Source: Rhodobacteraceae bacterium UBA6141
GTDB taxonomy: Bacteria > Pseudomonadota > Alphaproteobacteria > Rhodobacterales > Rhodobacteraceae
Length of the DNA stretch: 11,892 nucleotides
Assembly: GCA_002423245.1 (NCBI GenBank)
Contig: DIVD01000047.1
Span: forward strand, 27,327-39,218
Direction: 5' to 3'
Made by a program: the position numbers and the translations under genes. Numbering within the stretch: position 1 is the stretch's first letter; each line of letters opens with the position of its first letter. Positions 1 to 7,333 of this stretch are shown in pieces. The notes beneath the pieces were generated by a model that worked only from the letters and a program-made list of their open reading frames with translations, was not told where the DNA came from and made no database searches.

Positions 1-13
1 GCTTGCTTCCGAA

Positions 14-82
14 GAACGGCGGGGCGGACAGCCCCCCGGCTTCCTTGCAACGAACGGCGGGGCAGGGCGGCCCCCCGGCTTC
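14..82. repeat. two tandem GC-rich palindromic repeats
   Basis: Two near-identical units lie at 14-43 and 52-82. Each has the form GAACGGCGGGGC, 5-6 variable bases, then GCCCCCCGGCTTC. Within each unit the GGGGC and GCCCC halves can pair as a short very stable hairpin. The bases before 14 (ending CTTGCTTCC) look like the tail of another unit, so the array may continue left of the window. The units lie just past the stop codon of the minus-strand gene that ends at 93, so they could act as its transcription terminator, although no T-run is visible. They may equally be a dispersed intergenic palindrome family of this genome. Confidence 0.6.
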
Positions 83-92
83 TGCCCGGCCC

Positions 93-1205
93 TCAGCCGT
101 CCTTCGCCTCATCCTCCCAGTCGCTGCCCACGGCCTCGCGATTGCGGGCCGCCTCGCTGGCCGCCATCTCGCGGATCCCGGCGCGGTCCCCTGCCGTCGC
201 CGCCTCCGGCTCCTCGCCGTGCGCGACGGGCGAGAGCTGTAGGCGGAACAGCATCGGGAAATGATCCGAGCCGATGTCCGGCAGGCGCCGCATCTCCACC
301 AGCCGGAAGCGCGGGTCGTGGAACAGGTGGTCCAGCGGCCAGCGCAGCAACGGGCAGCGGGCATCGAAACTGTTGAAGAAACCGCGCCCGACGCGCGGAT
401 CCAGAAGCCCTGACAGCCGCTGGAACCGCCGCGTGGTGCGCGACCAGGCCACGTCGTTGAGGTCCCCCGCCACCACGCAGGGCAGGGGGTCACGGGCCGC
501 CTCCATCCCCACGAGGCCGATCTCCGCGTCACGGCCCTCGCTGTCATGGTTGGGTACGGGGGGTTCGGGATGCACGACATAAAGCCGGAACAGCCCGCCA
601 TTGCGCAGCCGCAGCGCGGCGCGGATCGAGGGAACCTTCTCGACCAGCAACTCGCGCAGTTCGTGCTCCTCGATGCGCAGGCGTGACAGCAGCGCCATCC
701 CGTAGCCGTTGTCCAGGGGGTGCACGATCCGCTGCGGATAGTCCGGGTGCAGCGCCTCCAGCGCCCTTGTCCAGGCGGCGTCCACCTCGATCGCCATCAC
801 GATGTCGGGGCGTTCGGCGCGGACGAGCTCGATCAGCCGGTGATGGGCGCGGTTCGACAGCTTGACGTTGGCCGACAGCAGCGAGACCTGCGCCGAAGGG
901 TCCTCGCGCTCCGGCCGGGGCGATTGCGCCGGCCAGAGCGGGGTGAAGCGCAGCACATGCGCGGCCTGCACCGCGGCGACCGCCAGCATCGCGACGGCAA
1001 GGCCGGGACCAAGCGGCGGGTCCGGCAGCAGCGCCAGCAGCGGCACGAGGCAGATCGCCAGCCCCATGATCTGCAGCCGCGGAAAGTCCCAGGAGCGGAT
1101 CGCCCCGTGAGGCGCGCGCAGGAACGGCAGCAACGTCACCAGCACCAGCAGCCCGGCCAGGCCCGCAGCCAGCCATGCCAGACCCACCCCAATCCATGCC
1201 GCCAT
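93..1205 (-). CDS. membrane-anchored endonuclease/exonuclease/phosphatase family protein
   Basis: This is a 370-residue protein of the EEP (Mg-dependent phosphodiesterase, DNase I-like) fold. Three hydrophobic segments at about residues 2-29, 44-60 and 67-85 are followed by the catalytic domain, which probably faces the periplasm. Expected family motifs are present in order: SANVK (N113), MAIEVD (E140), the GYGMALLSR segment, GDLND (D248, N250), PLDHLF (D292, H293) and GSDHFP (D314, H315). The active site therefore looks complete. The substrate (nucleic acid, phospholipid or sugar phosphate) cannot be told from sequence. The frame stays open to 1316, but that start would run into the tRNA fragment and adds an Arg/Gly-rich leader. 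The ATG at 1205 starts directly before the first membrane segment, so I chose it, although its Shine-Dalgarno is weak. Codon usage is very GC-rich, unlike the restriction and toxin genes to the right, so this is probably the native flank. Confidence 0.8.
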   Translation of the reverse strand: MAAWIGVGLAWLAAGLAGLLVLVTLLPFLRAPHGAIRSWDFPRLQIMGLAICLVPLLALLPDPPLGPGLAVAMLAVAAVQAAHVLRFTPLWPAQSPRPEREDPSAQVSLLSANVKLSNRAHHRLIELVRAERPDIVMAIEVDAAWTRALEALHPDYPQRIVHPLDNGYGMALLSRLRIEEHELRELLVEKVPSIRAALRLRNGGLFRLYVVHPEPPVPNHDSEGRDAEIGLVGMEAARDPLPCVVAGDLNDVAWSRTTRRFQRLSGLLDPRVGRGFFNSFDARCPLLRWPLDHLFHDPRFRLVEMRRLPDIGSDHFPMLFRLQLSPVAHGEEPEAATAGDRAGIREMAASEAARNREAVGSDWEDEAKDG

Positions 1206-1312
1206 GCCCAACTGCCCCGATTGCCCGGCTCCCAACCCGCCGCCGCCGCGCCGGTTCCATCGCGCCGAAGCCCGCTTGCGAAGCGCCGCGGGCAAGGCTA
1301 TAGACGCCGCAG

Positions 1313-1354
<42 letters not shown>

Positions 1355-1498
1355 TGATGTCAAGGGGATGCCGTCATGAAGAGGACTAAGAAAGATACGT
1401 GATACCAAGCTCTTGCCGAGCAGATCGTTTTTCGATTTAAAGGCTGGAGAAGTCGCGTAAGCACTGCGTAAGCAGTCAGGGCCTGACGGTTCTGCTGC
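1355..1498. other. spacer between tRNA fragment and intact tRNA, possible att scar
   Basis: No gene was found here. The stretch is more AT-rich than the left flank. It contains two perfect copies of GCGTAAGCA at 1455-1463 and 1466-1474, exactly 11 bp apart (about one helical turn), followed by an interrupted palindrome TCAGG-G-CCTGA at 1476-1486. This geometry, next to tRNA-Arg sequence, could be arm-type or excisionase binding sites left by a tyrosine-recombinase element. It could also be the upstream regulatory region of the tRNA gene at 1499. Neither reading is proven. Confidence 0.4.
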
Positions 1499-1575
1499 GC
1501 ACCCATAGCTCAGCTGGATAGAGCGTCGCCCTCCGAAGGCGAAGGCCTCAGGTTCGAATCCTGATGGGTGCGCCA
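1499..1575 (+). tRNA. tRNA-Arg (anticodon CCG)
   Basis: This is a complete 77-nt cloverleaf. The acceptor stem GCACCCA pairs with TGGGTGC, with discriminator G and an encoded CCA. The D arm is GCTC/GAGC, the anticodon stem TCGCC/GGCGA with loop CTCCGAA, the variable region AGGCC, and the T stem TCAGG/CCTGA with loop TTCGAAT. The anticodon at 1533-1535 is CCG, which reads the CGG arginine codon. All stems pair without mismatch, so it should be functional. The accessory genes begin directly downstream, which fits use of its 3' end as an integration site. Confidence 0.95.
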
Positions 1576-1871
1576 TTAACCTCGAAATTCCAAAACATTG
1601 GCGTGGTCTGTTCACGCGATTGAGCGCATGCGCGCCGTGGCCTAAAGTAGGCGGGCTTCACCAAGGTTGGCGGCAAAACTCAGGGTGCGGTTGGGAAGGC
1701 TCGCGGTATCGTCGAGCAATGCGGGTCGAGACCGAGGAGGGGATCTGTTCCCACATCGGATCAAGGGCCGGGGCGAGAACCTCTGATACCTATCGCTGAA
1801 GCGCCTCCGTTCGCCAAGAGCACCGTGGTCCCCATCAGCAGTATCCGACTCTCAATGCTGACTCACGGGTG
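1576..1871. other. intergenic region between tRNA-Arg and hipA, no gene seen
   Basis: About 296 bp without a convincing gene on either strand. It lies where an integrase gene would often sit in a tRNA-borne island, but I see no integrase motifs. It may hold decayed mobile-element sequence. I could not identify a family, a clear terminator or a clear promoter. Confidence 0.5.
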
Positions 1872-3191
1872 TTAGCCAGCAAGCTGGGCGCGTGCCGCCT
1901 CAAACCGCTCACGTAGGTCTTCATGATCAACGTCTAAGTCCTCGACACAGTAGCTGTTCAAAAATTGCCGTCCTGCAAAGAGATTCCGGTCGGTCTCGTT
2001 CAGTTTGGCGTCTTCACAGACCCCGGCCCATTCGGATGCTAGCGTTGTCAGTTGGTCCCCTATGATGGCCTTGGCGTCATCCTCCTTGATCAAGAAAGCA
2101 GGGGCCGCGTCGAGACAGCTTCGGAGCGTGCTCATGCGGTTCTCTCCCTTGATCAGCATCGCCTGCGTCGCCTCGTTGCCGGTTCTGCCCTGCGGGCAGA
2201 TGTCGTAGGCAGGGGTGAGGGTGAGCCTCTTCCCATCCCAGAAGGCTGCATGGTTGCGCGCATGGTCGTCGGTGTTGCCGCACAGGATGTTGAATACTAT
2301 GCGACCATAAAGCTCTCGGAGCGTTTCCTTCGGCTCTGCGAAGCGGTGGCGAATGATCTCGGCGAGGTCTTCGTAAGAGGCATAGCGCGCCATCATTTCG
2401 TCGAGACCTAGCATGGTCAGTGCCGAAACCATTGCCTTGCGCTGCCAGCCTTCCTCGACTTTGATGCGATCGAACCGTTCGATCAGCAGCACATCCTTGC
2501 CGCCCGCCGCAATCATCGAGACAGGGGCGACGGTGAGCCCGCAGGCCGCTGCCAGCCTCATGGCGACGAACTCCGCCTTGACGACGCTGTAGAGGTCCGT
2601 GCTCGAGGAGAATTTGGCGATCATCTTATGGTCGCCATTGTCAATCAGGGCCTTCGGGCGGGCACCACCAATCGATGTGCCGTGGTTCAAAGCCTGGTCG
2701 AGCGCGGGCGTGAGCGGGATGCCTTTTTCGATCCGCTCGGCCGCTTCGAGCAACTCCTCATAGGTCGCCTCGGCCTTTAGGCGCGGGATATACTTTGTGG
2801 CGGAGTGCTGAAAATCGAGCGCGCCGATCCGGTCCGAACCCGATTCCAGCAAGTAGGTGAGTTCGTTGATCTCGCGGGATTCTGCCTCTGCGGCTTTGGC
2901 GCCAACCAGGCGATTGATGATGACCCTGCGGCCCCAGGCGTCTGGTGAGCCGTCCCGAATGGAGCTTGCCATAGACAGGCCAGGGGCGGGTTCGATCAAG
3001 CCGCGCTCGAGCGGAAGCTCGGGTTCGTAGATCGGGATCGCGCCCGCACGGTTCAGGTAGCTGGCACCGTAGTTGAAGGCGAATTGATCCCCGTTCTTTG
3101 TGAGACGTCCAGCCACGACGGGCTCCGTTTCTCCGGGCAGCCAAATCCAGACAAAGGCGTCATCGTGTTGCTTCAGCTTAGAAGTCATCAT
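1872..3191 (-). CDS. hipA: HipA-family type II toxin, serine/threonine kinase
   Basis: The 439-residue protein matches E. coli HipA (440 residues) in length and layout. HipA kinases phosphorylate a cytoplasmic substrate (glutamyl-tRNA synthetase for E. coli HipA), which stops translation and gives growth arrest and persistence. The N-terminal subdomain includes the WGRRVI segment near residues 86-91. The glycine-rich loop TSIGGARPK at 172-180 corresponds to the E. coli loop with the autophosphorylated serine. The catalytic loop NTDDHARN at 306-313 carries the likely catalytic Asp308, and YDI at 329-331 gives the metal-binding Asp330. All key residues are present, so the kinase looks intact. 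The start ATG lies inside the antitoxin gene's last codons (14-bp overlap), with GAGG a few bases upstream; a second ATG follows at once. The substrate of this HipA is not predictable from sequence. Confidence 0.93.
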   Translation of the reverse strand: MMTSKLKQHDDAFVWIWLPGETEPVVAGRLTKNGDQFAFNYGASYLNRAGAIPIYEPELPLERGLIEPAPGLSMASSIRDGSPDAWGRRVIINRLVGAKAAEAESREINELTYLLESGSDRIGALDFQHSATKYIPRLKAEATYEELLEAAERIEKGIPLTPALDQALNHGTSIGGARPKALIDNGDHKMIAKFSSSTDLYSVVKAEFVAMRLAAACGLTVAPVSMIAAGGKDVLLIERFDRIKVEEGWQRKAMVSALTMLGLDEMMARYASYEDLAEIIRHRFAEPKETLRELYGRIVFNILCGNTDDHARNHAAFWDGKRLTLTPAYDICPQGRTGNEATQAMLIKGENRMSTLRSCLDAAPAFLIKEDDAKAIIGDQLTTLASEWAGVCEDAKLNETDRNLFAGRQFLNSYCVEDLDVDHEDLRERFEAARAQLAG

Positions 3192-3510
3192 CGACCTCTT
3201 GCTTGCGATGGCGAACGCTCTTCGGAAGCAAGGTTAGCTTCTCGTCGAGCCGGGTATTGTGCATTTGCAGGCTGCGATCATCGAGGTCAAACAGACGAAC
3301 ACCCACCAGCGCCGCGACTTCGAAGACGATGCCGATCTCGGAGCCGGCCTCTCCATTTTCGATCTTGCGCAGCGTCTTGCGGGTGATGCCAGCCCGTTCG
3401 GACAGATCCTCGGCCGTGAGGCCACGCTCCAGCCGGCCAGCCTTAATTAGCTTGCCGAGGAGGGAGAGCGTCTGCTTTGTTGCTCGGGAGTAGCTGCGTG
3501 TTACTCTCAT
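3178..3510 (-). CDS. hipB: HipB-like helix-turn-helix antitoxin
   Basis: This 110-residue protein has an Xre/Cro-type helix-turn-helix at about residues 17-73, including LTAEDLSERAGITRKTLRKI with the usual recognition-helix spacing. It precedes and overlaps hipA, the standard antitoxin-toxin order. HipB proteins bind and neutralise HipA and repress their own operon. The C-terminal 35 residues (charged, ending EVDDDF) are longer than the bare DNA-binding domain and probably contact the toxin. The upstream region at 3511-3545 is strikingly AT-rich, with two AATAT motifs in the plus-strand reading, and is the likely promoter-operator. The initiator ATG has only a weak Shine-Dalgarno (GGG), so the start is somewhat uncertain. 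Confidence 0.88.
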   Translation of the reverse strand: MRVTRSYSRATKQTLSLLGKLIKAGRLERGLTAEDLSERAGITRKTLRKIENGEAGSEIGIVFEVAALVGVRLFDLDDRSLQMHNTRLDEKLTLLPKSVRHRKQEVDDDF

Positions 3511-3767
3511 GGTAAACCCATCAATATGAGTAATTTAATATCCACAAGACGCCATCGCGGGCCTTTTGGTGCCCATAGCGTACAGCGCAGGCCTGAGTTG
3601 TCAAGGGAGTGGGTAAGTTAAGACCCTGAAGGCTTACGTGCGGGCCTTTGGGTGCTCATCTCGGTGGGCAATCATCTGAAGGCGGGTTAGCCGCGACTGT
3701 GGAGGTCATCAGAGGTGATGTACAGTTTCGATAGCACGAGAGCCGCTCACAAGATCAAGTACGAACC
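3511..3767. other. hipBA upstream region and hsdR 3' region
   Basis: Non-coding, 257 bp. The part next to hipB (3511-3545) is AT-rich and should hold the hipBA promoter. A 20-bp sequence occurs twice in direct orientation (3557-3576 and 3640-3659). CATCA/TGATG arms at 3707-3720 form a small dyad near the end of hsdR, but no T-run makes it a convincing terminator. Confidence 0.5.
3557..3659 (+). repeat. 20-bp direct repeat, two copies
   Basis: GCGGGCCTTTTGGTGCCCAT at 3557-3576 and GCGGGCCTTTGGGTGCTCAT at 3640-3659 agree at 18 of 20 positions and start 83 bp apart. Both lie between the hipBA operon and the 3' end of hsdR. They could mark an old insertion/deletion boundary or be binding sites. 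No function is evident. Confidence 0.55.
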
Positions 3768-6650
3768 TTAACCCCCAACATCACCCATCCCCTCATCGAA
3801 AGTCTCAATAAAAGTGATCATCTCCAAGATGATGCGCTCAGACGAGGGCTTCCGCTGAAGAATGCCAGGCACTTCCGTCATGATCGCGATCACCTCGTCA
3901 GTCAGTGGGCGCTTACCGGAAAACTGATATGCTTCTAGCAGCCCAGCGAAGCGTTCAGGGTCCAGCTTCTCTTTTGCGCAGATATTTGCAAAGGCTTCGT
4001 CCCGTTTCTCTGCCCAGAAGTTCTCGAACGTCTGAGTTGTCTCTTCGGCGCTTTTCATTGTCGGCAGGTAGGCCGTAATGAACTCCTCGATCAGTTCGCG
4101 CTTGCTGCGCAGGCGGGGCTCTGACCCGAGCAAATCGAGAATAGTCTTGGTCTTGCTCGCTGTATCCAGCGCATCCTCGGTCTCCCGTTGTTCCGCGACG
4201 ACGGAGGCCAACAGGGCCAGGATATAGGCGACATTGATGTTGTCGCGCCGGATCAGTTCGAGCTCGAAATCGACCTCGTTGAGGATGGAAGCCTTCTGGT
4301 CATCATCCCGATCCGATTTCATACGATCATGGATATCCAGGTACTTGCTCTTGAAATCCTCGAAGCGCTGCGCGTCCAGTGAGAGGTCGTCATCACTAAA
4401 TTCGGTGAAACTGGTCAGCACGTTGCGGATGCGGATCAGTTCGCGGAAGGCACGTACGAAGGCGAGAATGTCGTCTTCTGAAACCAGCTTGTCTACGGCC
4501 GACGGTGTCGGTGCAATCTTGAGCAATTCCATCACCGCCTCGTTGAAGCGGTCAACGTACTCTTGATAGGGCGCGATCAGGATCGTCTCGTCGGCATCCT
4601 TGTTGGAGAACAACGCAATAGCTTCGTCCACTTTTTCCTTAAGGTTACGGAAACAGACGATATTGCCCTGCGATTTCTTCTGCCCGAGGACCCGGTTCGT
4701 GCGGGAAAAGGCCTGGATCAGCCCATGATAGCGCAGGTTCTTGTCGACATAGAGCGTGTTGCAGGTCTTGGCGTCAAAGCCGGTGAGGAACATGTTGACC
4801 ACCAGGAGGATATCTATGCCCTGGCCGACGATGTAATCCTTCCGGTCACGCCATTTCATGCGCTTTGCCAGCGCCTTGTAATAGACGTAGAACGCCTTCC
4901 CGTCCTTCACGCTGTTGTTGGTGCCGTACATTGCGTTGTAGTCGGCCACATAGCCGGCCAGCTTGTCGCGGCTGTGCTGAGTTGCTGCACTGACGGGGCC
5001 GCCCGTCACATCCGGCTCGCCTATCAGGCCGTTGGCTTCCTCGTCTTCTTCATTGGCCGCGAAGGTGAAGATCGTGGCAACCTTCAGATCATGCTTGCCC
5101 TCGGCCTTCTTGCGCTGGAATGCCTCGTAGGTCTTGGTCAGCGCATCGACGGACCCCACGCACATGATGGCAGAAAAGTCTCGGTTATGCGTCTTGCGGT
5201 CGTGGTTTTCGATAATCCAGTCGACCACACCGTCGATCCGTGTGTCGCTCTCGAAAAACTCATTCAGATCGAGGCCGGAAACCTCTTCGTCCCCGAAGAA
5301 CGTCCCGTCCTTGCGGCGCAGCTTACCCCAGTACTCGACCGAAAACCGCAGCACGTTCTCGTCTCGGATGGCGTCCGTGATGACATAGCGGTGCAGGCAT
5401 TCCTCAAACAGGTTCGCGGTCGTCCGCTTGCCGATGGCGTTTTCCTTCAAGATCGGCGTGCCGGTGAAACCGAACATCTGCGCCTTGGAGAAAAACGCCA
5501 CGATATTCTTGTGGGTGTCGCCGAACTGGCTGCGGTGGCATTCGTCGAAGACGAACACGATCCGCTCATCCTTCAGTGCTGTCATCGCCGCCGCATGGCG
5601 TTCGCGCGTGATGGAGGTGTTCAGTTTCTGGATCGTCGTCACGACAAGCTTGGTGTCGGGGTCGGCAAGTTGGTCTACCAACGCCTTGGTGTTGTCGGTG
5701 CCATCGACCGAGCCAGGCGAGAAATAGTTGAATTCCTTCGTTGTCTGGTAATCGAGATCAGCCCTGTCCACCACGAACACGACCTTGGCGACCTTCGGGT
5801 TCTCGACGATCACCTGACTGGCCTTGAAACTGGTCAGGGTCTTGCCCGACCCGGTCGTGTGCCAGATATAGCCGTTCTTGCGTCCCTTCATCACCCGGTC
5901 GAGGATCCGCTCGACTGCGTAATACTGATAGGGACGTAGCACCATCAGCACCTGGTCGCTTTCATGCAGGACCACGTATTTCGCGATCATCTTGGACACG
6001 AAGCACTTCTCAAGGAAGGCGTCGGCAAAGGCCTCCAGCCGGGTGATCGGCGTGTTGTCCTCATCCGCCCAGAAGAACGTCTGTTTGAAATCCTGATGCC
6101 GGTTGTTGGCGTAGTATTTCGTGTTCACCCCGTTCGAGATCACGAACAGCTGCAGATACTGAAACAGCGCATTGCCCGCGCCAAAGCTGTGGCGGTGATA
6201 GCGGTTGATCTGGTTGAAGGCCTCTTTCAACTCGATCCCGCGCCGCTTCAGCTCGATCTGGATCAGCGGCAGCCCGTTCACCAGCAGTGTCACGTCATAG
6301 CGGGTCTTGTAGTGCCCCTCCTGCGTGATCTGATGCGTCACCTGATAGCGGTTGCGGCACCATTCACGCCCGTTGAAGAACTGCACATAGGCGGTAGTCC
6401 CATCGTCGCGTTGCAGCGCCATGCGGTCGCGCAGCGTCTTGGCCTTCTCGAAGGTCGAGCCCTTGCCCAGATGGTTCAGGATGGTGCGGAATTCCCCGTC
6501 CGAGAATTGCAGCCCGTTATGCGCCTCAAGCTGCGAACGCAGGTTGGCCTCCAACGCCGTATTGTCGGGAATGGCGACCGAGGCCCAGCCCAGATCGTTC
6601 AGACGCTGGATCAGAGCAGTTTCGAGCTGAGCTTCGGACTGGGTATTCAT
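3768..6650 (-). CDS. hsdR: type I restriction enzyme subunit R (HsdR)
   Basis: This 960-residue protein is the motor and nuclease subunit of a type I restriction-modification complex, which translocates unmodified DNA with ATP and cleaves it. The N-terminal nuclease domain has Asp119, E133-x-K135 (IELK) and the QINRY motif at 147-151. Walker A TGSGKT is at 266-271, DECH at 369-372, and FTGTP at about 395-399. Further on come FLTGFDAKTCNT and the helicase motif VI segment QAFSRTNRVLG. The C-terminal helical part (VLTSFTEFS, DNINVAYILALLA) resembles the EcoR124-type C-terminal domain. Length and motifs indicate an intact protein. It starts 2 bp after the stop of the 80-residue gene upstream, with GAGG before its ATG. 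No hsdM or hsdS lies in the window, so cleavage would need partners encoded elsewhere. Confidence 0.96.
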   Translation of the reverse strand: MNTQSEAQLETALIQRLNDLGWASVAIPDNTALEANLRSQLEAHNGLQFSDGEFRTILNHLGKGSTFEKAKTLRDRMALQRDDGTTAYVQFFNGREWCRNRYQVTHQITQEGHYKTRYDVTLLVNGLPLIQIELKRRGIELKEAFNQINRYHRHSFGAGNALFQYLQLFVISNGVNTKYYANNRHQDFKQTFFWADEDNTPITRLEAFADAFLEKCFVSKMIAKYVVLHESDQVLMVLRPYQYYAVERILDRVMKGRKNGYIWHTTGSGKTLTSFKASQVIVENPKVAKVVFVVDRADLDYQTTKEFNYFSPGSVDGTDNTKALVDQLADPDTKLVVTTIQKLNTSITRERHAAAMTALKDERIVFVFDECHRSQFGDTHKNIVAFFSKAQMFGFTGTPILKENAIGKRTTANLFEECLHRYVITDAIRDENVLRFSVEYWGKLRRKDGTFFGDEEVSGLDLNEFFESDTRIDGVVDWIIENHDRKTHNRDFSAIMCVGSVDALTKTYEAFQRKKAEGKHDLKVATIFTFAANEEDEEANGLIGEPDVTGGPVSAATQHSRDKLAGYVADYNAMYGTNNSVKDGKAFYVYYKALAKRMKWRDRKDYIVGQGIDILLVVNMFLTGFDAKTCNTLYVDKNLRYHGLIQAFSRTNRVLGQKKSQGNIVCFRNLKEKVDEAIALFSNKDADETILIAPYQEYVDRFNEAVMELLKIAPTPSAVDKLVSEDDILAFVRAFRELIRIRNVLTSFTEFSDDDLSLDAQRFEDFKSKYLDIHDRMKSDRDDDQKASILNEVDFELELIRRDNINVAYILALLASVVAEQRETEDALDTASKTKTILDLLGSEPRLRSKRELIEEFITAYLPTMKSAEETTQTFENFWAEKRDEAFANICAKEKLDPERFAGLLEAYQFSGKRPLTDEVIAIMTEVPGILQRKPSSERIILEMITFIETFDEGMGDVGG

Positions 6651-6652
6651 GA

Positions 6653-6895
6653 TTATTCCTCAAGGATTCCGAAGTAACGGCCAACGGCAGCGGCGGCGTT
6701 GACAAATTCGCGTGCGGTTTCGAGATCCATGAGGACGCTTTTCCCGTCCACGTTAAGGTAGATACTGTCCTCCCCCGTCTTCCCATTCTTCAATTCGCAG
6801 CCCGAGTAGTACGATGAGCGCCCGAATTCGACGGAAATTTCCTCGTCTTGACCCTGATCTTTAATGTCTTTTTCGAAATATACCGTAGTTGCCAT
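6653..6895 (-). CDS. small acidic protein coupled to hsdR, unknown function
   Basis: This 80-residue acidic protein begins MATTVYFEKD. Two features define the gene: an excellent Shine-Dalgarno AGGAGA 8 bases before the ATG, and a stop codon only 2 bases before the hsdR start. The frame stays open upstream to 7186, but the strong ribosome site and the change of composition favour the short form. Predicted structure from composition is a small alpha/beta protein with strand-like pieces (ISVEF, SIYLNV, SVLMDL) and a C-terminal helix (ETAREFVNAAAAVGRYF). I do not recognise a named family. Tight coupling to hsdR suggests an accessory role in the restriction system or its control, but that is inference. 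Confidence 0.75.
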   Translation of the reverse strand: MATTVYFEKDIKDQGQDEEISVEFGRSSYYSGCELKNGKTGEDSIYLNVDGKSVLMDLETAREFVNAAAAVGRYFGILEE

Positions 6896-7333
6896 CTTGG
6901 TTCTCCTTCTAGATGAACAGCTTTTTGGCACCTTTATCAATGGGGCGATGTGGTCGAGGTGATTGCCCCACCCGAACTGCGCATCCTCGTCGAGGCTCAC
7001 CGTCGCAGCGATTTCCCGGCCCTGCCCTGACACCGGCACGCGCGTTCTGTCCCGCGCCGCCCGGTCGGCGTCGCGCGTTGCTGTTGAAATCCGGCTGGTA
7101 TGGTTGCCGCCTCGATCATCAGGCGCGATCTGACACAGATCACCGGAAAGGGCAGAATGGCGCTGGGCGGCCTTTCCGATTCGCAATCCGGTCGCGTGCC
7201 AAAACTCAAATGAAACAAGGGGTGGAATTGAATCCGGCCTCTCAATTCCGGTCTCTGCCTAGGTTCCGGTCCTTGCCGTCTGCTTCCCTCGCCCCGTCTC
7301 CGGCCGCAGCCGGGATCTGGATGGGAGACCAAA
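6896..7333. other. junction between restriction segment and phage-type operon
   Basis: No confident complete gene lies in these 438 bp. On the minus strand, the frame upstream of the 80-residue gene (about 7020-6920) has G/C-ending codons and reads FGWGNHLDHIAP. A one-base frame change would continue it as IDKGAKKLFI and a stop at 6911-6913, which looks like the tail of a truncated gene. On the plus strand, a 37-codon frame at 7100-7213 (MVAASIIRRD to RVPKLK) also has GC-ending codons but a poor ribosome site. The last 110 bases hold the putative control region of the plus-strand operon. Confidence 0.45.
7224..7249. promoter_or_regulatory. inverted repeat, candidate operator of the phage-type operon
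   Basis: Perfect 8-bp arms GGAATTGA (7224-7231) and TCAATTCC (7242-7249) are separated by 10 bp, so the half-site centres are 18 bp apart, suitable for a dimeric repressor. Overlapping the right arm is a direct repeat TTCCGGTC at 7246-7253 and 7264-7271, also 18 bp apart. The site lies 85-110 bp before the first gene of the plus-strand operon. Which protein binds is unknown; the HTH protein at 7334 is one candidate. Confidence 0.5.

Noticed and set aside
544..1260. Minus-strand frame of 238 residues overlapping the EEP gene
   Set aside because: Its Ala/Gly/Arg-rich composition is a frame shadow; the overlapping frame has all catalytic motifs.
1355..1498. Group I intron interrupting tRNA-Arg
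   Set aside because: The sequence following the fragment is only about 145 bp and is followed by a complete tRNA, not a 3' exon, so splicing would not restore a tRNA.
3707..3720. CATCA/TGATG dyad as a terminator for hsdR
   Set aside because: The stem is only 5 bp with mixed composition and no T-run follows in the transcribed direction.
4563..5939. Plus-strand open frame of 458 residues antisense to hsdR
   Set aside because: It lies wholly within hsdR, has no recognisable motif or ribosome site, and is explained by codon bias of the opposite strand.
5964..6677. Plus-strand open frame of 237 residues antisense to the hsdR 5' end
   Set aside because: It mirrors the hsdR coding frame and shows no family signature.
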